Shown piece after piece: positions 1 to 7,358 of a DNA stretch of 15,138 nt. A program made the translations under genes and the position numbers. The first letter of the stretch is position 1, and every line of letters starts with the position of its first letter. Below the pieces are notes generated by a model. It did not search any database. It was given only the letters and a program-made list of their open reading frames with translations, and was not told the origin of the DNA. Where the stretch lies: assembly GCA_900762815.1 (NCBI GenBank), contig CAAFHX010000028.1, positions 1-15,138 of the forward strand, in the 5' to 3' direction. The stretch is from Candidatus Avelusimicrobium facis (GTDB taxonomy: Bacteria; Elusimicrobiota; Elusimicrobia; Elusimicrobiales; Elusimicrobiaceae).

Positions 1-207
1 CCAAGTCTTCAATTGCTTTTCCCTTTCAATAGCGCGGGCTACCTCGTCAAATTGTTCGTAGTAAACCAGTTGGTCCACGTGATATTCTTTAGAAAACCCC
101 TCCTGCATTTGCTGTTTATGCTCATAAACCCGACGCACTAAATCATTAGTTACACCAACATACAATACTTTCCGAGTCTTGTTTGCAAGCATGTAAACAA
201 AATACAT
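1..207 (-). CDS. GIY-YIG family protein, partial (cut by window edge)
   Basis: The 69 codons read to the window edge without a stop, so the C-terminus is missing. The protein starts MYFVYMLANK, then VLYVGVTNDLVRRVYEHK, then LVYYEQFDEVARAIEREKQL. This is the compact single-domain GIY-YIG pattern: the Y-V-Y strand (residues 2-6), the YVG strand (16-18), the conserved Arg in the first helix (R25/R26), and the E-K-Q motif (about 63-65). The family has a nuclease fold, but the real role of these small stand-alone proteins is mostly unknown; DNA repair or processing is only inferred. The start lies 9 bases after the GGDEF gene stop, so it probably shares that transcript. No strong ribosome-binding site is visible. 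An ATG at 218-220 overlaps the upstream stop as ATGA, but its frame ends after 24 codons; removing one base from the TTTT run near 199-202 would join the two frames, so a longer N-terminus in relatives is possible. Confidence 0.8.
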   Translation of the reverse strand, partial: MYFVYMLANKTRKVLYVGVTNDLVRRVYEHKQQMQEGFSKEYHVDQLVYYEQFDEVARAIEREKQLKTW

Positions 208-216
208 AGAACGAGG

Positions 217-1716
217 TCATTCCGCCACGTCGGCGGCTACTTCGCGGTAGACGGCAAAGGTGCCCCGGCGGCCGTCCTTGACCCAGTAGAGCGCACGGTC
301 GGCCTTTTCAAACAATTCCGTTGCGTTTTGCCCGTCTTGCGGGAAAGAAGAAATCCCCTGGCTGATGCTCAGCGGCACCTTTTCACCGTCGGTGTAGCGG
401 TCCGGGATGGTAATGGCGTTAATGCGGTCCTTGAGGCGCTTGGCAATGATTTTGGCTTCCTCATCGTTGGTGCGCGGCAGCATAATCACCATTTCGTCCC
501 CGCCGTAGCGGCAAGGGAAGTCCGTCTGGCGCAGGCTGGTGCGGATGACGCGGCTGACCTCTTTGAGCGCCCAATCGCCGATTTGGTGCCCGTAGGTGTC
601 GTTGATTTGTTTGAACAAGTCTATGTCTAAGACGATGACCGACATTATCAAATCAAAGCGTTTGGAGCGGTAAATTTCCTCGGCGAATTTTTCATTGAAG
701 AAACGCCGCACCGGCAGCTTGGTCAGCTCGTCGTAATTAGACAGCTCTTGCACGCGTTCAAACAAAGCGGCGTTGTCAATAGCCAAGGCAATCTGGGAAG
801 AGAACTGCTTCAAAGAAATAAAATCAAAATAATCAATGCGCCGGCGGGAAAGCAAATTGTCAAAAGTCAAAAAACCCACCTTGTTGCGCTGCACCTTCAG
901 CGGAATGTACACCACATTGTGAATGGTGCGGTAGGCCGCGCCGGAGTTAAAAATTTCGCCCAGCAGCGTGCGTTCGTCCTCGGGCAAGTCCTCGCCGGTT
1001 TGGCGCGTCACCTCGCCGGAGATATCCACGCCCAAAATGGTTTTGATTTTGGTGCCGTCGTAATTGGTTTGATACAGGCGCACGCGGTCAAAGCGAAAAT
1101 ATTTTTGCACGCCCTGCAAAATCAGTTCCAGCCCGTCAGACAAACGCAAGGAGGAGGCAAACACGGTGGCCAAATCGTTGAGCGCGGTGGCCACGCTGAG
1201 GCGCTGGTTTTTAGCCTGGTCAATTTCGGTATTGGTCAAATTGTGTGAAATTTCCGCCGCTACCGCTTTAATCAAATGTTTGTCTGCCGGAGTAAAAACG
1301 CGGTTTTTACGCAGCCGCTCCAAGCGCAACACGCCGACGCTCTTTTTGATAACGGTTTGAATGTCCTCGCCCTGTAGCACCATGCTGGGGCGCTGCCACT
1401 TGAGCAGCACATATACCGCCGGATAATTTAAATCCGTTGAGTCGGCAATGCCGTCTTGCAATAATTTTTTCAAAAATTCCGGCTCATTGAGTACCGAGAT
1501 GTCCTCTTGCATATCCATGCAGTACTCTTTTTTGCACATCATATTTAACGAGAGTAACGCACGCTCCTGCTGCCAGTTGAAAAAGTACACCCGGTCCAAC
1601 TTAAACAAATCCCGCAAGGCCGGCAGCGCGCAGTCCAGCAGTTCGCGGCGGTTTTGGAAAGACTGGTTTAATTTTTTACCGAATTGAAAAAGCGTGAACG
1701 CCTCTTTATCAAACAT
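217..1716 (-). CDS. Diguanylate cyclase with two GAF-like sensor domains
   Basis: The protein has 499 residues and should make the second messenger c-di-GMP from two GTP. Residues about 24-165 and 175-320 look like two GAF-type sensor modules; the second has the typical IPLKVQRNKVGFLTFDN strand pair and ends in the helix SSQIALAIDNAALFERVQEL that leads to the catalytic domain. The GGDEF domain (about 325-490) shows LDIDLFKQINDTYGHQIGD (363-381) for metal and guanine binding. The signature reads GGDEM (405-409) instead of GGDEF; the changed residue is not the catalytic Asp or Glu. An RQTD inhibitory site (396-399) sits five residues before the signature, as needed for product inhibition. There is no signal peptide or membrane segment, so the protein should be cytoplasmic. 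A GAGGGG ribosome-binding site lies 5 bases before the ATG. The gene begins 2 bases after the solute-binding homologue, so co-expression is likely. The ligand of the GAF modules cannot be read from sequence. Confidence 0.92.
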   Translation of the reverse strand: MFDKEAFTLFQFGKKLNQSFQNRRELLDCALPALRDLFKLDRVYFFNWQQERALLSLNMMCKKEYCMDMQEDISVLNEPEFLKKLLQDGIADSTDLNYPAVYVLLKWQRPSMVLQGEDIQTVIKKSVGVLRLERLRKNRVFTPADKHLIKAVAAEISHNLTNTEIDQAKNQRLSVATALNDLATVFASSLRLSDGLELILQGVQKYFRFDRVRLYQTNYDGTKIKTILGVDISGEVTRQTGEDLPEDERTLLGEIFNSGAAYRTIHNVVYIPLKVQRNKVGFLTFDNLLSRRRIDYFDFISLKQFSSQIALAIDNAALFERVQELSNYDELTKLPVRRFFNEKFAEEIYRSKRFDLIMSVIVLDIDLFKQINDTYGHQIGDWALKEVSRVIRTSLRQTDFPCRYGGDEMVIMLPRTNDEEAKIIAKRLKDRINAITIPDRYTDGEKVPLSISQGISSFPQDGQNATELFEKADRALYWVKDGRRGTFAVYREVAADVAE

Positions 1717-1718
1717 AA

Positions 1719-2924
1719 TTACCCCTCATAGAGCGAAAGCAAATATTGCGTTTCTTTGGCGGCGCAATCTAACTCTATATCCAGGCTGGCCTGCGTAAAA
1801 CGCCCCTCTACAATTTGGGTGGCGCTGACGGCCAGCACTTTGTTTAAAATTTCTACGACGGTGCCCGTAATGGTAATATTGGGCAGCGTACGGGCGCTGG
1901 CCAGTATCCCCGCATAAGTTTGCAACCGCTGCGAGGAAGAAAAAATCAATTGTTCAAAGCTTTCTTCAAACGCCGGGAACACTTCCATATCCGCTGCGGT
2001 GCGGATTTGGTTATCCGGCCGGGTGCACCATCTGATAAACTCCAAGGCGGTCTCTTTGTCTTGGCCGGCGGTGTTCATCATCAGGTTCATGCCCGACAAA
2101 TACGCCTGCGGCTGCTCCCCCGTGCGGGGCACCGGCACCGTGCTTACGCGCACGCGGCTTCTGCCCTCAAAGCTGGCCACCCCTTGTTTGCGCGAAAGCA
2201 ACATGCTGGCCTTGCCCGACATCATGGTGCCCAAGCTGCCGCGCTCACGCAAAATGGGCATATAGTTTTTAAGCGCCAAAGTGATGTAATCCTTTACCCC
2301 TTGCTTAAAGGCGTCTGTGCCGATTTGGGTATCCTTTAAATCCGGCGTAAACAAATCCGCCCCGCGCCCCCATATTTCGGTAAAGGTGCTGCGCGTGGAC
2401 AAAGAGCCGCGCCAATCCCCGTTTTGCATGGGGAAATAGCCCTCTTGGTCTTTGAAATAATCGGCCAGACGCGCGCACACCTCCAGCAAGCCTTGCCAAG
2501 TGGCCAAGTCCTGCTCCGGATGTGCGGTTACTTTTTTGAGGTGGTCCGTGCGGTAGTGCAATGCGCTCATATCAAACCACCACGGATAGGAATATACATC
2601 TTTGGTGCCCGGTTTGCAGCAGTGGGGTTTAAGCGGAAAAAGCACCGTGGCAAGAGAGAGCCCCGGGTCCAGCTTAGACAAATTCTCCGCCACGCCCGCG
2701 CGGGTCAGCAGCGCCGTCCAATAATGCGGGATTTGCACCACATCGGGGATGACTTCGCCGTCAGCCGGGTGTTTAAGCGTAAAAATCTTCTTCCACAAAA
2801 TATTGCGCGTCAGCACTTGCACCGTCAGCTGGGCACCCGGATGCTCCTGTTCAAAACGCTGGGAAAGCAAATGATATACTTCTTTGGTCCGTGCACCGCA
2901 GTCCGGCATTACCCACAAAATCAT
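1719..2924 (-). CDS. ABC-type solute-binding protein homologue lacking a signal peptide
   Basis: The 401 residues resemble family 1 (sugar-type) extracellular solute-binding proteins. The first strand and helix appear as MILWVMPD and EVYHLLSQRFEQEHPGAQL. PDVVQIPHYWTALLTRAG (60-77), YSYPWWFDMSALHYR (111-125), TWQGLLEVCARLAD (142-155), GTMMSGKASMLL (232-243) and GMNLMMNTAGQDKETALEFI (278-297) follow in the family order. Such proteins normally start with an export signal or lipobox; here the first residues already match the mature fold. The upstream frame holds no further start codon before a stop at about 2946-2948. Six cysteines (9, 102, 103, 150, 300, 387) would suit a reducing cytoplasm. No permease or ATPase gene is nearby. 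A GGAG site lies about 10 bases upstream, inside the end of tsaD. It could be a cytoplasmic ligand sensor for the following GAF-GGDEF protein (inference) or a protein that lost its export signal. Confidence 0.78.
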   Translation of the reverse strand: MILWVMPDCGARTKEVYHLLSQRFEQEHPGAQLTVQVLTRNILWKKIFTLKHPADGEVIPDVVQIPHYWTALLTRAGVAENLSKLDPGLSLATVLFPLKPHCCKPGTKDVYSYPWWFDMSALHYRTDHLKKVTAHPEQDLATWQGLLEVCARLADYFKDQEGYFPMQNGDWRGSLSTRSTFTEIWGRGADLFTPDLKDTQIGTDAFKQGVKDYITLALKNYMPILRERGSLGTMMSGKASMLLSRKQGVASFEGRSRVRVSTVPVPRTGEQPQAYLSGMNLMMNTAGQDKETALEFIRWCTRPDNQIRTAADMEVFPAFEESFEQLIFSSSQRLQTYAGILASARTLPNITITGTVVEILNKVLAVSATQIVEGRFTQASLDIELDCAAKETQYLLSLYEG

Positions 2925-2928
2925 GTGT

Positions 2929-3951
2929 TTATTTCTCCCAATTTTTTACCTTTAAATTCGGGTTAATATTTATATTCCACTTTTTATCCAACGCGTCCGG
3001 CCCGGCTGCTTCCAGCCGCCGCCACGCCGCCAGGGCAATCATGGCCGCATTGTCAGACGACATGCCCCGCTGCACAAAGCGCACGTCAATACCTTTTTGC
3101 GCGCCCTGCTCCTGCAGCATTTGCCGCAACAGGGCATTGGCCGCCACCCCGCCGCCTACGGCGATGTGTTTGACTTTGTACTTTTGCGCCGCCAGCAAGG
3201 TTTTTTTGACCAAGGTCTCGCAAACGGCTTGCTCAAAACTAGCACACACATCGGGCACGCTGACCTGCCGGTGGTCGCGCAAATAATAGCTGACCGCCGT
3301 CTTAATACCGCTAAAGGAAAACTCCCAGGTGCCCGGCAACAGCGGGCGCGGGAAAGCAATGGCATCGCGCCGCCCTTGCAAAGCCTGCGCCGACACCTGC
3401 GGCCCGCCCGGATACGGCAGCCCGAGCAGCTTGGCCACCTTGTCAAACGCTTCGCCGGCGGCGTCATCGCGCGTGCGGCCCAGCACTTTATAATCGCCGT
3501 AGCCCTTGACGTACCACAGCTCGGTATGTCCGCCGGATACAATCAAAGCCACCAGCGGAAACTCCAGCGGGCGGGCCACTTCGCCGTTTTCAAATTCGCA
3601 CGCAAACAAATGCCCTTCCAAGTGGTTAATACCTAGTATAGGCGTTTTTTTAAATTTTGCAAGCGTTTGCGCCGCCACGCGTCCCACCATCAACCCTCCG
3701 GGCAGTCCCGGTCCGTGGGCAAACGCCACGCAGTCAATGTCGTGCTGGCCCAGGGCTTGGTCTATTACCGCAGCGATTTTGGCCGCGTGTGCACGGCTGG
3801 CCAACTCCGGCACCACGCCGTGGTATTTTTTATGTTCTTCTATTTGCGAATAAATCACATTGCTCAGCAGCTTTTTACCGCCGACCAGCAAGGCGGCGGA
3901 GGTTTCATCGCAGGTGCTTTCAATACCTAAAATGGCAAAATCTTTTTTCAT
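2929..3951 (-). CDS. tsaD: tRNA threonylcarbamoyladenosine transferase TsaD
   Basis: The product moves the threonylcarbamoyl group from threonylcarbamoyl-AMP to A37 of ANN-decoding tRNAs, working with TsaB and TsaE in the cytoplasm. The length of 340 residues is normal for the family. Seen: ILGIESTCDETSAAL near the N-terminus (ATPase-like fold), the metal-binding pair H110 and H114 in INHLEGHLFA, the loop LIVSGGHTEL (about 136-145), then DDAAGEAFDKVAKLLGLPYPGG, FSFSGIKTAV and a late AVGGGVAANALLR strand. MSSDNAAMIALAAW closes the metal site region. The ATG lies 2 bases after the ctpA stop, with only a weak ribosome-binding site, which suggests translation coupled to ctpA. The partner genes tsaB and tsaE are not in the window. 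Confidence 0.97.
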   Translation of the reverse strand: MKKDFAILGIESTCDETSAALLVGGKKLLSNVIYSQIEEHKKYHGVVPELASRAHAAKIAAVIDQALGQHDIDCVAFAHGPGLPGGLMVGRVAAQTLAKFKKTPILGINHLEGHLFACEFENGEVARPLEFPLVALIVSGGHTELWYVKGYGDYKVLGRTRDDAAGEAFDKVAKLLGLPYPGGPQVSAQALQGRRDAIAFPRPLLPGTWEFSFSGIKTAVSYYLRDHRQVSVPDVCASFEQAVCETLVKKTLLAAQKYKVKHIAVGGGVAANALLRQMLQEQGAQKGIDVRFVQRGMSSDNAAMIALAAWRRLEAAGPDALDKKWNININPNLKVKNWEK

Positions 3952-3953
3952 AT

Positions 3954-5345
3954 CTATTTTTTCCGGCTCCCGTTGGGTTGGGCCGCTTGCGCTTGCTTGG
4001 CCTGTTGCGCCGCGCCGGCTTCTTGCTCGGCTTGTTCGCGGGCGGCTTTTTCCAGCTCGGCCTTTTTGGCAATAATTTTTTCGGGGCCTTCCTTTAAAAT
4101 TTTTACGGCTTGGTCCAGCACCGGGTCTTTTTCTTTAAACTCCACCTTGGGCTGAGCCTTCCCCGGGGTATAGACCACATTATTATACTGCATAAACACT
4201 TTGGCTTCCTCCTGCGGGTCTACTTTTACTTCCACATCCGGGAAGATGCCCCCCTCTTTTTCTTTGCTTTTGTCGCGGTAATTACGCTGAATGAGGCGGC
4301 CCTTGGGCGTGTAATATTTGGCAATGGTCAGGCGCAAACCCGCCCCGCCGTCCAAGGGCATGACCTGCTGCACGCTGGCCTTGCCAAAGCTGCGCTGGCC
4401 GATGATGACCGCGCGGTCATTGTCCTGCAATGCACCGGAAACGATTTCGCTGGCGCTGGCGGAACCTTGGTTAATCAACACGGCCATCGGCAAATCCGGG
4501 TAGTCGGCGGTGGCATCGGTCTTGAACTCTTGGTAAAACTCCGGCTTGCGGCCCTGCGTATAGACAACCGTTTGGTGATGGCCCATAAACAGCTTGGCAA
4601 TATCGGCCGCGCCGTTGAGCAGCCCGCCGGGGTTAAAACGCAAATCCAGCACCAAGGCTTTCATGCCTTGTTTGGACAATTGTTTTAAGGCTTTTTTCAC
4701 TTCTTCGGTGCTGTGGCCGGAGAAATCCACCAAATAGATATAGCCGATTTTGTCCTTGAGCATGCGGAAGTACACCACTTCCGGCACAATTTTTTGGCGT
4801 TTGAAATGGTACTCGGGCAACTCCTCATACGTTCCCGTTTTGGTGTTTTTGCGGCTCATCACAATATGGACCTTGCTGCCCACCGGCCCGCGCATCAACT
4901 CCACGGCTTCGTCCAGCTCCATCCCCGAAATCTCTTTTCCGTCCACCCGCAGCACCCGGTCCCCGGGCATCACCCCGGCCGCAAACGCAGGCGTATTGGG
5001 CATAGGGCTCATCACGGTAACAAAGCCGTCCACCTTGGAGAGGCGAATCCCCAACCCGCCGAAATCGCCCCGGGTGTCATTCTTTAAATTTTTATAATCT
5101 TTGGGATCCAAATATTGGGAAAAGTCATCCAATTCATCCACTACCCCGCGAATGGCCCCGGTGATGAGGGTGTCGCTGTCCATAGTTTCCACATAATTCT
5201 CTTTGACGTATTCCAGCACATTAATAAAGGTGCGCAGTTTCTTCAGCCCGCTGTCGGCTGCGCTGTAGGCATACGGGAACAGCGTCCCCACAAAAAATAC
5301 CGCCGCTGCCACAGCGACCCATCTGGTTGTATATTTGTTGTTCAT
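3954..5345 (-). CDS. ctpA: CtpA/Prc-type carboxy-terminal processing serine protease (S41)
   Basis: A 463-residue envelope protease that trims or degrades proteins from their C-terminal ends. An N-terminal hydrophobic stretch (about 8-28) is a signal peptide or anchor. An N-terminal helical cap (35-90) is followed by a PDZ domain (about 95-165) with GGLGIRL and GVMPGDRVLRVDGKEI. The S41 core has GYIYLVDFSGHSTEEV, LVLDLRFNPGGLL (231-243), the serine loop NQGSASASEIVSGAL (292-305) and GKASVQ (321-326) with the Lys and Gln of the Ser-Lys dyad. The C-terminus (about 420-463) is Ala/Glu/Gln/Lys-rich and probably unstructured or coiled. The open frame extends 15 codons upstream, but the ATG at 5345 has a GGAGG site at a 5-base spacing and starts right before the signal segment, so I chose it. 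It follows the EnvC-like gene by 29 bases; CtpA proteases often act on wall hydrolases or their regulators, so a link is plausible but not shown. Confidence 0.93.
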   Translation of the reverse strand: MNNKYTTRWVAVAAAVFFVGTLFPYAYSAADSGLKKLRTFINVLEYVKENYVETMDSDTLITGAIRGVVDELDDFSQYLDPKDYKNLKNDTRGDFGGLGIRLSKVDGFVTVMSPMPNTPAFAAGVMPGDRVLRVDGKEISGMELDEAVELMRGPVGSKVHIVMSRKNTKTGTYEELPEYHFKRQKIVPEVVYFRMLKDKIGYIYLVDFSGHSTEEVKKALKQLSKQGMKALVLDLRFNPGGLLNGAADIAKLFMGHHQTVVYTQGRKPEFYQEFKTDATADYPDLPMAVLINQGSASASEIVSGALQDNDRAVIIGQRSFGKASVQQVMPLDGGAGLRLTIAKYYTPKGRLIQRNYRDKSKEKEGGIFPDVEVKVDPQEEAKVFMQYNNVVYTPGKAQPKVEFKEKDPVLDQAVKILKEGPEKIIAKKAELEKAAREQAEQEAGAAQQAKQAQAAQPNGSRKK

Positions 5346-5350
5346 AAAAT

Positions 5351-5370
5351 CCTCCGCGCCCGCAGGCGCG
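5351..5370 (-). promoter_or_regulatory. ctpA ribosome-binding site abutting a GC hairpin
   Basis: On the minus strand, GGAGG (5351-5355) sits 5 bases before the ctpA ATG and decides its start. Directly upstream, CGCGCC (355-360 part of the 5355-5370 span) and GGCGCG form six G/C pairs around a 4-base loop. One base of the stem is also the first base of the GGAGG site. There is no U-run after it, so it is not a standard terminator. It might modulate initiation at ctpA; that is an inference. Confidence 0.5.
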
Positions 5371-5374
5371 CCTG

Positions 5375-6571
5375 TTATTGTTTCAGCCAATCCAACGGAT
5401 CCACCGCCGTCGTTCCCTGGCGTGTTTCAAAGTATACCGCATACCGCCCCGTACCGGAGCTTTGTTGCGTGTCCAACCCGGCCGCGCCCAGCACGCCGCC
5501 CTGCGGCAGCTTCTCGCCGACCGTCGCCTCTATGCGCTGCAAAAAGCCATAGATGCTAAAAAATCCTTTTCCATGGTCCACAATGACCACATTGCCGTAG
5601 GAGCGGAACGGCCCGGCATAAATCACGTCCCCGGCGGCCACGCTGCGCACGCTTTGGCCGGCAGCGGCGGCGATTTTGATGCCGTCGCGGAAAATCCACG
5701 TATTCAAATCCGCGCGGTACTCTTTGCCAAATTTGCTGAGCACCTTGCCCTGCACCGGCCAGGGCAAAGAATGTGCCGGCACGTCTATCTTGGCAATAGA
5801 AGACTGCTTTTGCGCCGTCTGTCCGGCCTTTTTGGCGGCGGCGTCTGCCTTGGCCTGTTTGCGGGCGGCCTCGGCCTTGCGCTGGCGCTCAAACTTGGCC
5901 AACAAATCATCCAAAGCGCGGGCGGACTTGTTGAGCTCGTTGATTTCCTTGCGGATTTCCTCCGCCTTGCGTTTGGTCAGCTTGAGGTCCTGCTGTTTTT
6001 TTAAAAAGTTCGTCGTGATGACCTGTTGGCGCTGCTCTATTTGGCTGCTTTGGGCCATGAGTTTTTTGTTTCTTTTTTCAAAATCGTAAATCTTTTGCTT
6101 GGCGGCCTTGCTGCCCTCTTGCAGCCCCACGGCAAACTCCGCCTTATGGGTCAACGCACGCTCCAAAAGCAGCTCCTCTTCCGGCAAGGTTTCCCCCGGG
6201 CAAAAGGCGCACTTCGGCATCAAATAGTATTGCTGCAATTCCTCGGCCAGTACCCCGCGCCACATAGGCAGGCTGCGCTCTAAGGCGGCGCGTTTGTCTT
6301 CAGTAGACAAAATGGTCTGCTCTACATAGTTAATGTCCGACTCCAGCTTGTTCTTTTGCCGCTGCGCCTCGGCCTTGCGGCTTTCCAGCGCGGCCATTTC
6401 TTTGGAAATAGCCTGTTCCTGCGCGCGGTATTTTTTGAGCTCCTCTTGCTTTTGCGCGGCTTGCTGTTTCAAGCGTTGCAGCTCTTGTTTACGCGCCTCT
6501 TCGCCCCCGGCGGCCCACAGCCCCGGAGTTACCCAAAGTCCTGCGCACAACAAAGCTAAAATTTTTGCCAT
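5375..6571 (-). CDS. EnvC-like murein hydrolase activator (coiled coil plus degenerate M23/LytM domain)
   Basis: From the ATG at 6571 the protein has 398 residues: a signal peptide (1-20, ending GLWA), long charged coiled coils (about 24-115 and 135-245) split by a short segment with a CAFC pair (121-124), an Ala/Lys linker, and a C-terminal LytM (M23) domain (about 270-398). The usual zinc ligands are gone: the H-x-G-x-D site reads R295-D-G-I-K299, the Y-x-H site reads YGF (343 not His), and the last H-x-H reads A-V-Y (378-380). E. coli EnvC shows the same loss and works by activating amidases under FtsEX control, so this should be a regulator, not an enzyme. The gene overlaps the ftsX-like gene by 16 bases, which supports partnership. 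The long upstream extension of the frame only reads the ftsX region in another frame. A GTG five codons upstream is an alternative start; the ribosome-binding site is weak in either case. Confidence 0.85.
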   Translation of the reverse strand: MAKILALLCAGLWVTPGLWAAGGEEARKQELQRLKQQAAQKQEELKKYRAQEQAISKEMAALESRKAEAQRQKNKLESDINYVEQTILSTEDKRAALERSLPMWRGVLAEELQQYYLMPKCAFCPGETLPEEELLLERALTHKAEFAVGLQEGSKAAKQKIYDFEKRNKKLMAQSSQIEQRQQVITTNFLKKQQDLKLTKRKAEEIRKEINELNKSARALDDLLAKFERQRKAEAARKQAKADAAAKKAGQTAQKQSSIAKIDVPAHSLPWPVQGKVLSKFGKEYRADLNTWIFRDGIKIAAAAGQSVRSVAAGDVIYAGPFRSYGNVVIVDHGKGFFSIYGFLQRIEATVGEKLPQGGVLGAAGLDTQQSSGTGRYAVYFETRQGTTAVDPLDWLKQ

Positions 6572-7341
6572 TTGCTTAATGTCCACCCCAACAGACCGCA
6601 AAACACCCCAATACCCAACTGCCGCTCCGGTGAAGTAAATTGCTCCAGCGGCTGCACCAGCACCCCGGCGGGATACACCAAGGCAAACCACACCGCCCCG
6701 GACAACACCGCCGCCGCCAAAGCAGACACCACCCCGCCGCCCAAATGAGCTTGCCCGCGGGAAGGATAGGCCTCTACCATAAACATAAAAGCAAAAAACA
6801 GCACCAAGGCCAGCACACAGGCCAAATTGACCGCGCGCAAACACACCCCCGAATAAAAGGCCAGGGCGGCCTCTTCGGCGGAATATTTAATGGAAAGCTG
6901 CGGATATTCCGCCGCCAAATTTTGGGCAAAGGGGCGGATATTGCTCACGGCCCGGTCGGCCAGTTTTACTTCAAAATACGCGGGCATTTGTTCGCGCCCC
7001 AAGGCCACCAAGGCCTCTGCCAAACGGGCATTTCGGGCCTTTAAAGCGGCTAAGCCGTCCTGCGGGGAATACAGCTTCACGGACAAAATGTCCTCTTTGG
7101 CGCTGAGACTTTCGCCCAAGGCGGTCAATTCCTCGTTGCTCTGGGGCCGGGTCAAGGCCAACACCACCTTAAAATCCTGCGTCAGGGCCCGGTGGTAGCG
7201 TGAGAGCTGCAACTGCACAAAGCTGACGGTTTGCCACAGCACCGCCACGGCAAACACCAAAGCAAACAAACGCCGGTAGCCTCGAAAAACGACTTTATTG
7301 GTTTTCTTTTTCTTCGGTTTCTCTTGCAAAAAATCTTCCAT
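6556..7341 (-). CDS. ftsX: FtsX-like cell division membrane protein
   Basis: The 261 residues follow the FtsX plan: a basic cytoplasmic start (KPKKKKTNK), TM1 (about 24-45), an extracytoplasmic domain of about 115 residues (47-163), then three membrane segments (about 165-188, 203-227, 241-257). The outer domain has the FtsX-style strand order, including EDILSVKLYSPQDGLAALK and MPAYFEVKL. With FtsE, FtsX passes ATP-driven movement through the membrane to a coiled-coil wall-hydrolase regulator, here probably the EnvC-like protein of the next gene. The cytoplasmic loop between TM2 and TM3 is short and divergent (EAYPSRGQAHLG). No ftsE lies upstream, where it usually is. The frame is open from a TTG at 7362 that overlaps the phosphatase stop, but the ATG at 7341 has GGAG at a 6-base spacing and is preferred. 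Confidence 0.75.
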   Translation of the reverse strand: MEDFLQEKPKKKKTNKVVFRGYRRLFALVFAVAVLWQTVSFVQLQLSRYHRALTQDFKVVLALTRPQSNEELTALGESLSAKEDILSVKLYSPQDGLAALKARNARLAEALVALGREQMPAYFEVKLADRAVSNIRPFAQNLAAEYPQLSIKYSAEEAALAFYSGVCLRAVNLACVLALVLFFAFMFMVEAYPSRGQAHLGGGVVSALAAAVLSGAVWFALVYPAGVLVQPLEQFTSPERQLGIGVFCGLLGWTLSKWQKF

Positions 7342-7347
7342 GCTTTT

Positions 7348-7351
7348 CTCC
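7348..7351 (-). promoter_or_regulatory. Ribosome-binding site that sets the ftsX start
   Basis: GGAG on the minus strand, 6 bases before the ATG at 7341. The alternative TTG start at 7362 has no comparable site, so this favours the shorter FtsX-like protein. Confidence 0.6.
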
Positions 7352-7358
7352 GCGCGGA

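Noticed and set aside
213..224. A further palindromic-element copy at the end of the GGDEF gene, because GAGGTCAT also occurs at 14731-14738
   Set aside because: Only about eight bases match and there is no second arm, so chance is enough to explain it.
4110..4688. Plus-strand open frame of 192 codons within ctpA, and similar long antisense frames at 2424-2966, 3097-3636, 5378-6004, 8497-9054, 10051-10581 and 11753-12343
   Set aside because: All lie opposite well-supported genes, have no family motifs, and are His/Gln/Arg- or Ser-rich as expected of antisense reading of these codons.
3954..5390. ctpA start at 5390
   Set aside because: The ATG at 5345 has a well-placed GGAGG and directly precedes the signal segment; the longer form overlaps the end of the EnvC-like gene and adds a non-family N-terminus.
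5375..6844. Long form of the EnvC-like protein starting at 6844 (91 extra residues)
   Set aside because: The extra residues are Gly/Val/Arg-rich and come from the ftsX gene read in another frame. The signal peptide begins at the ATG at 6571.
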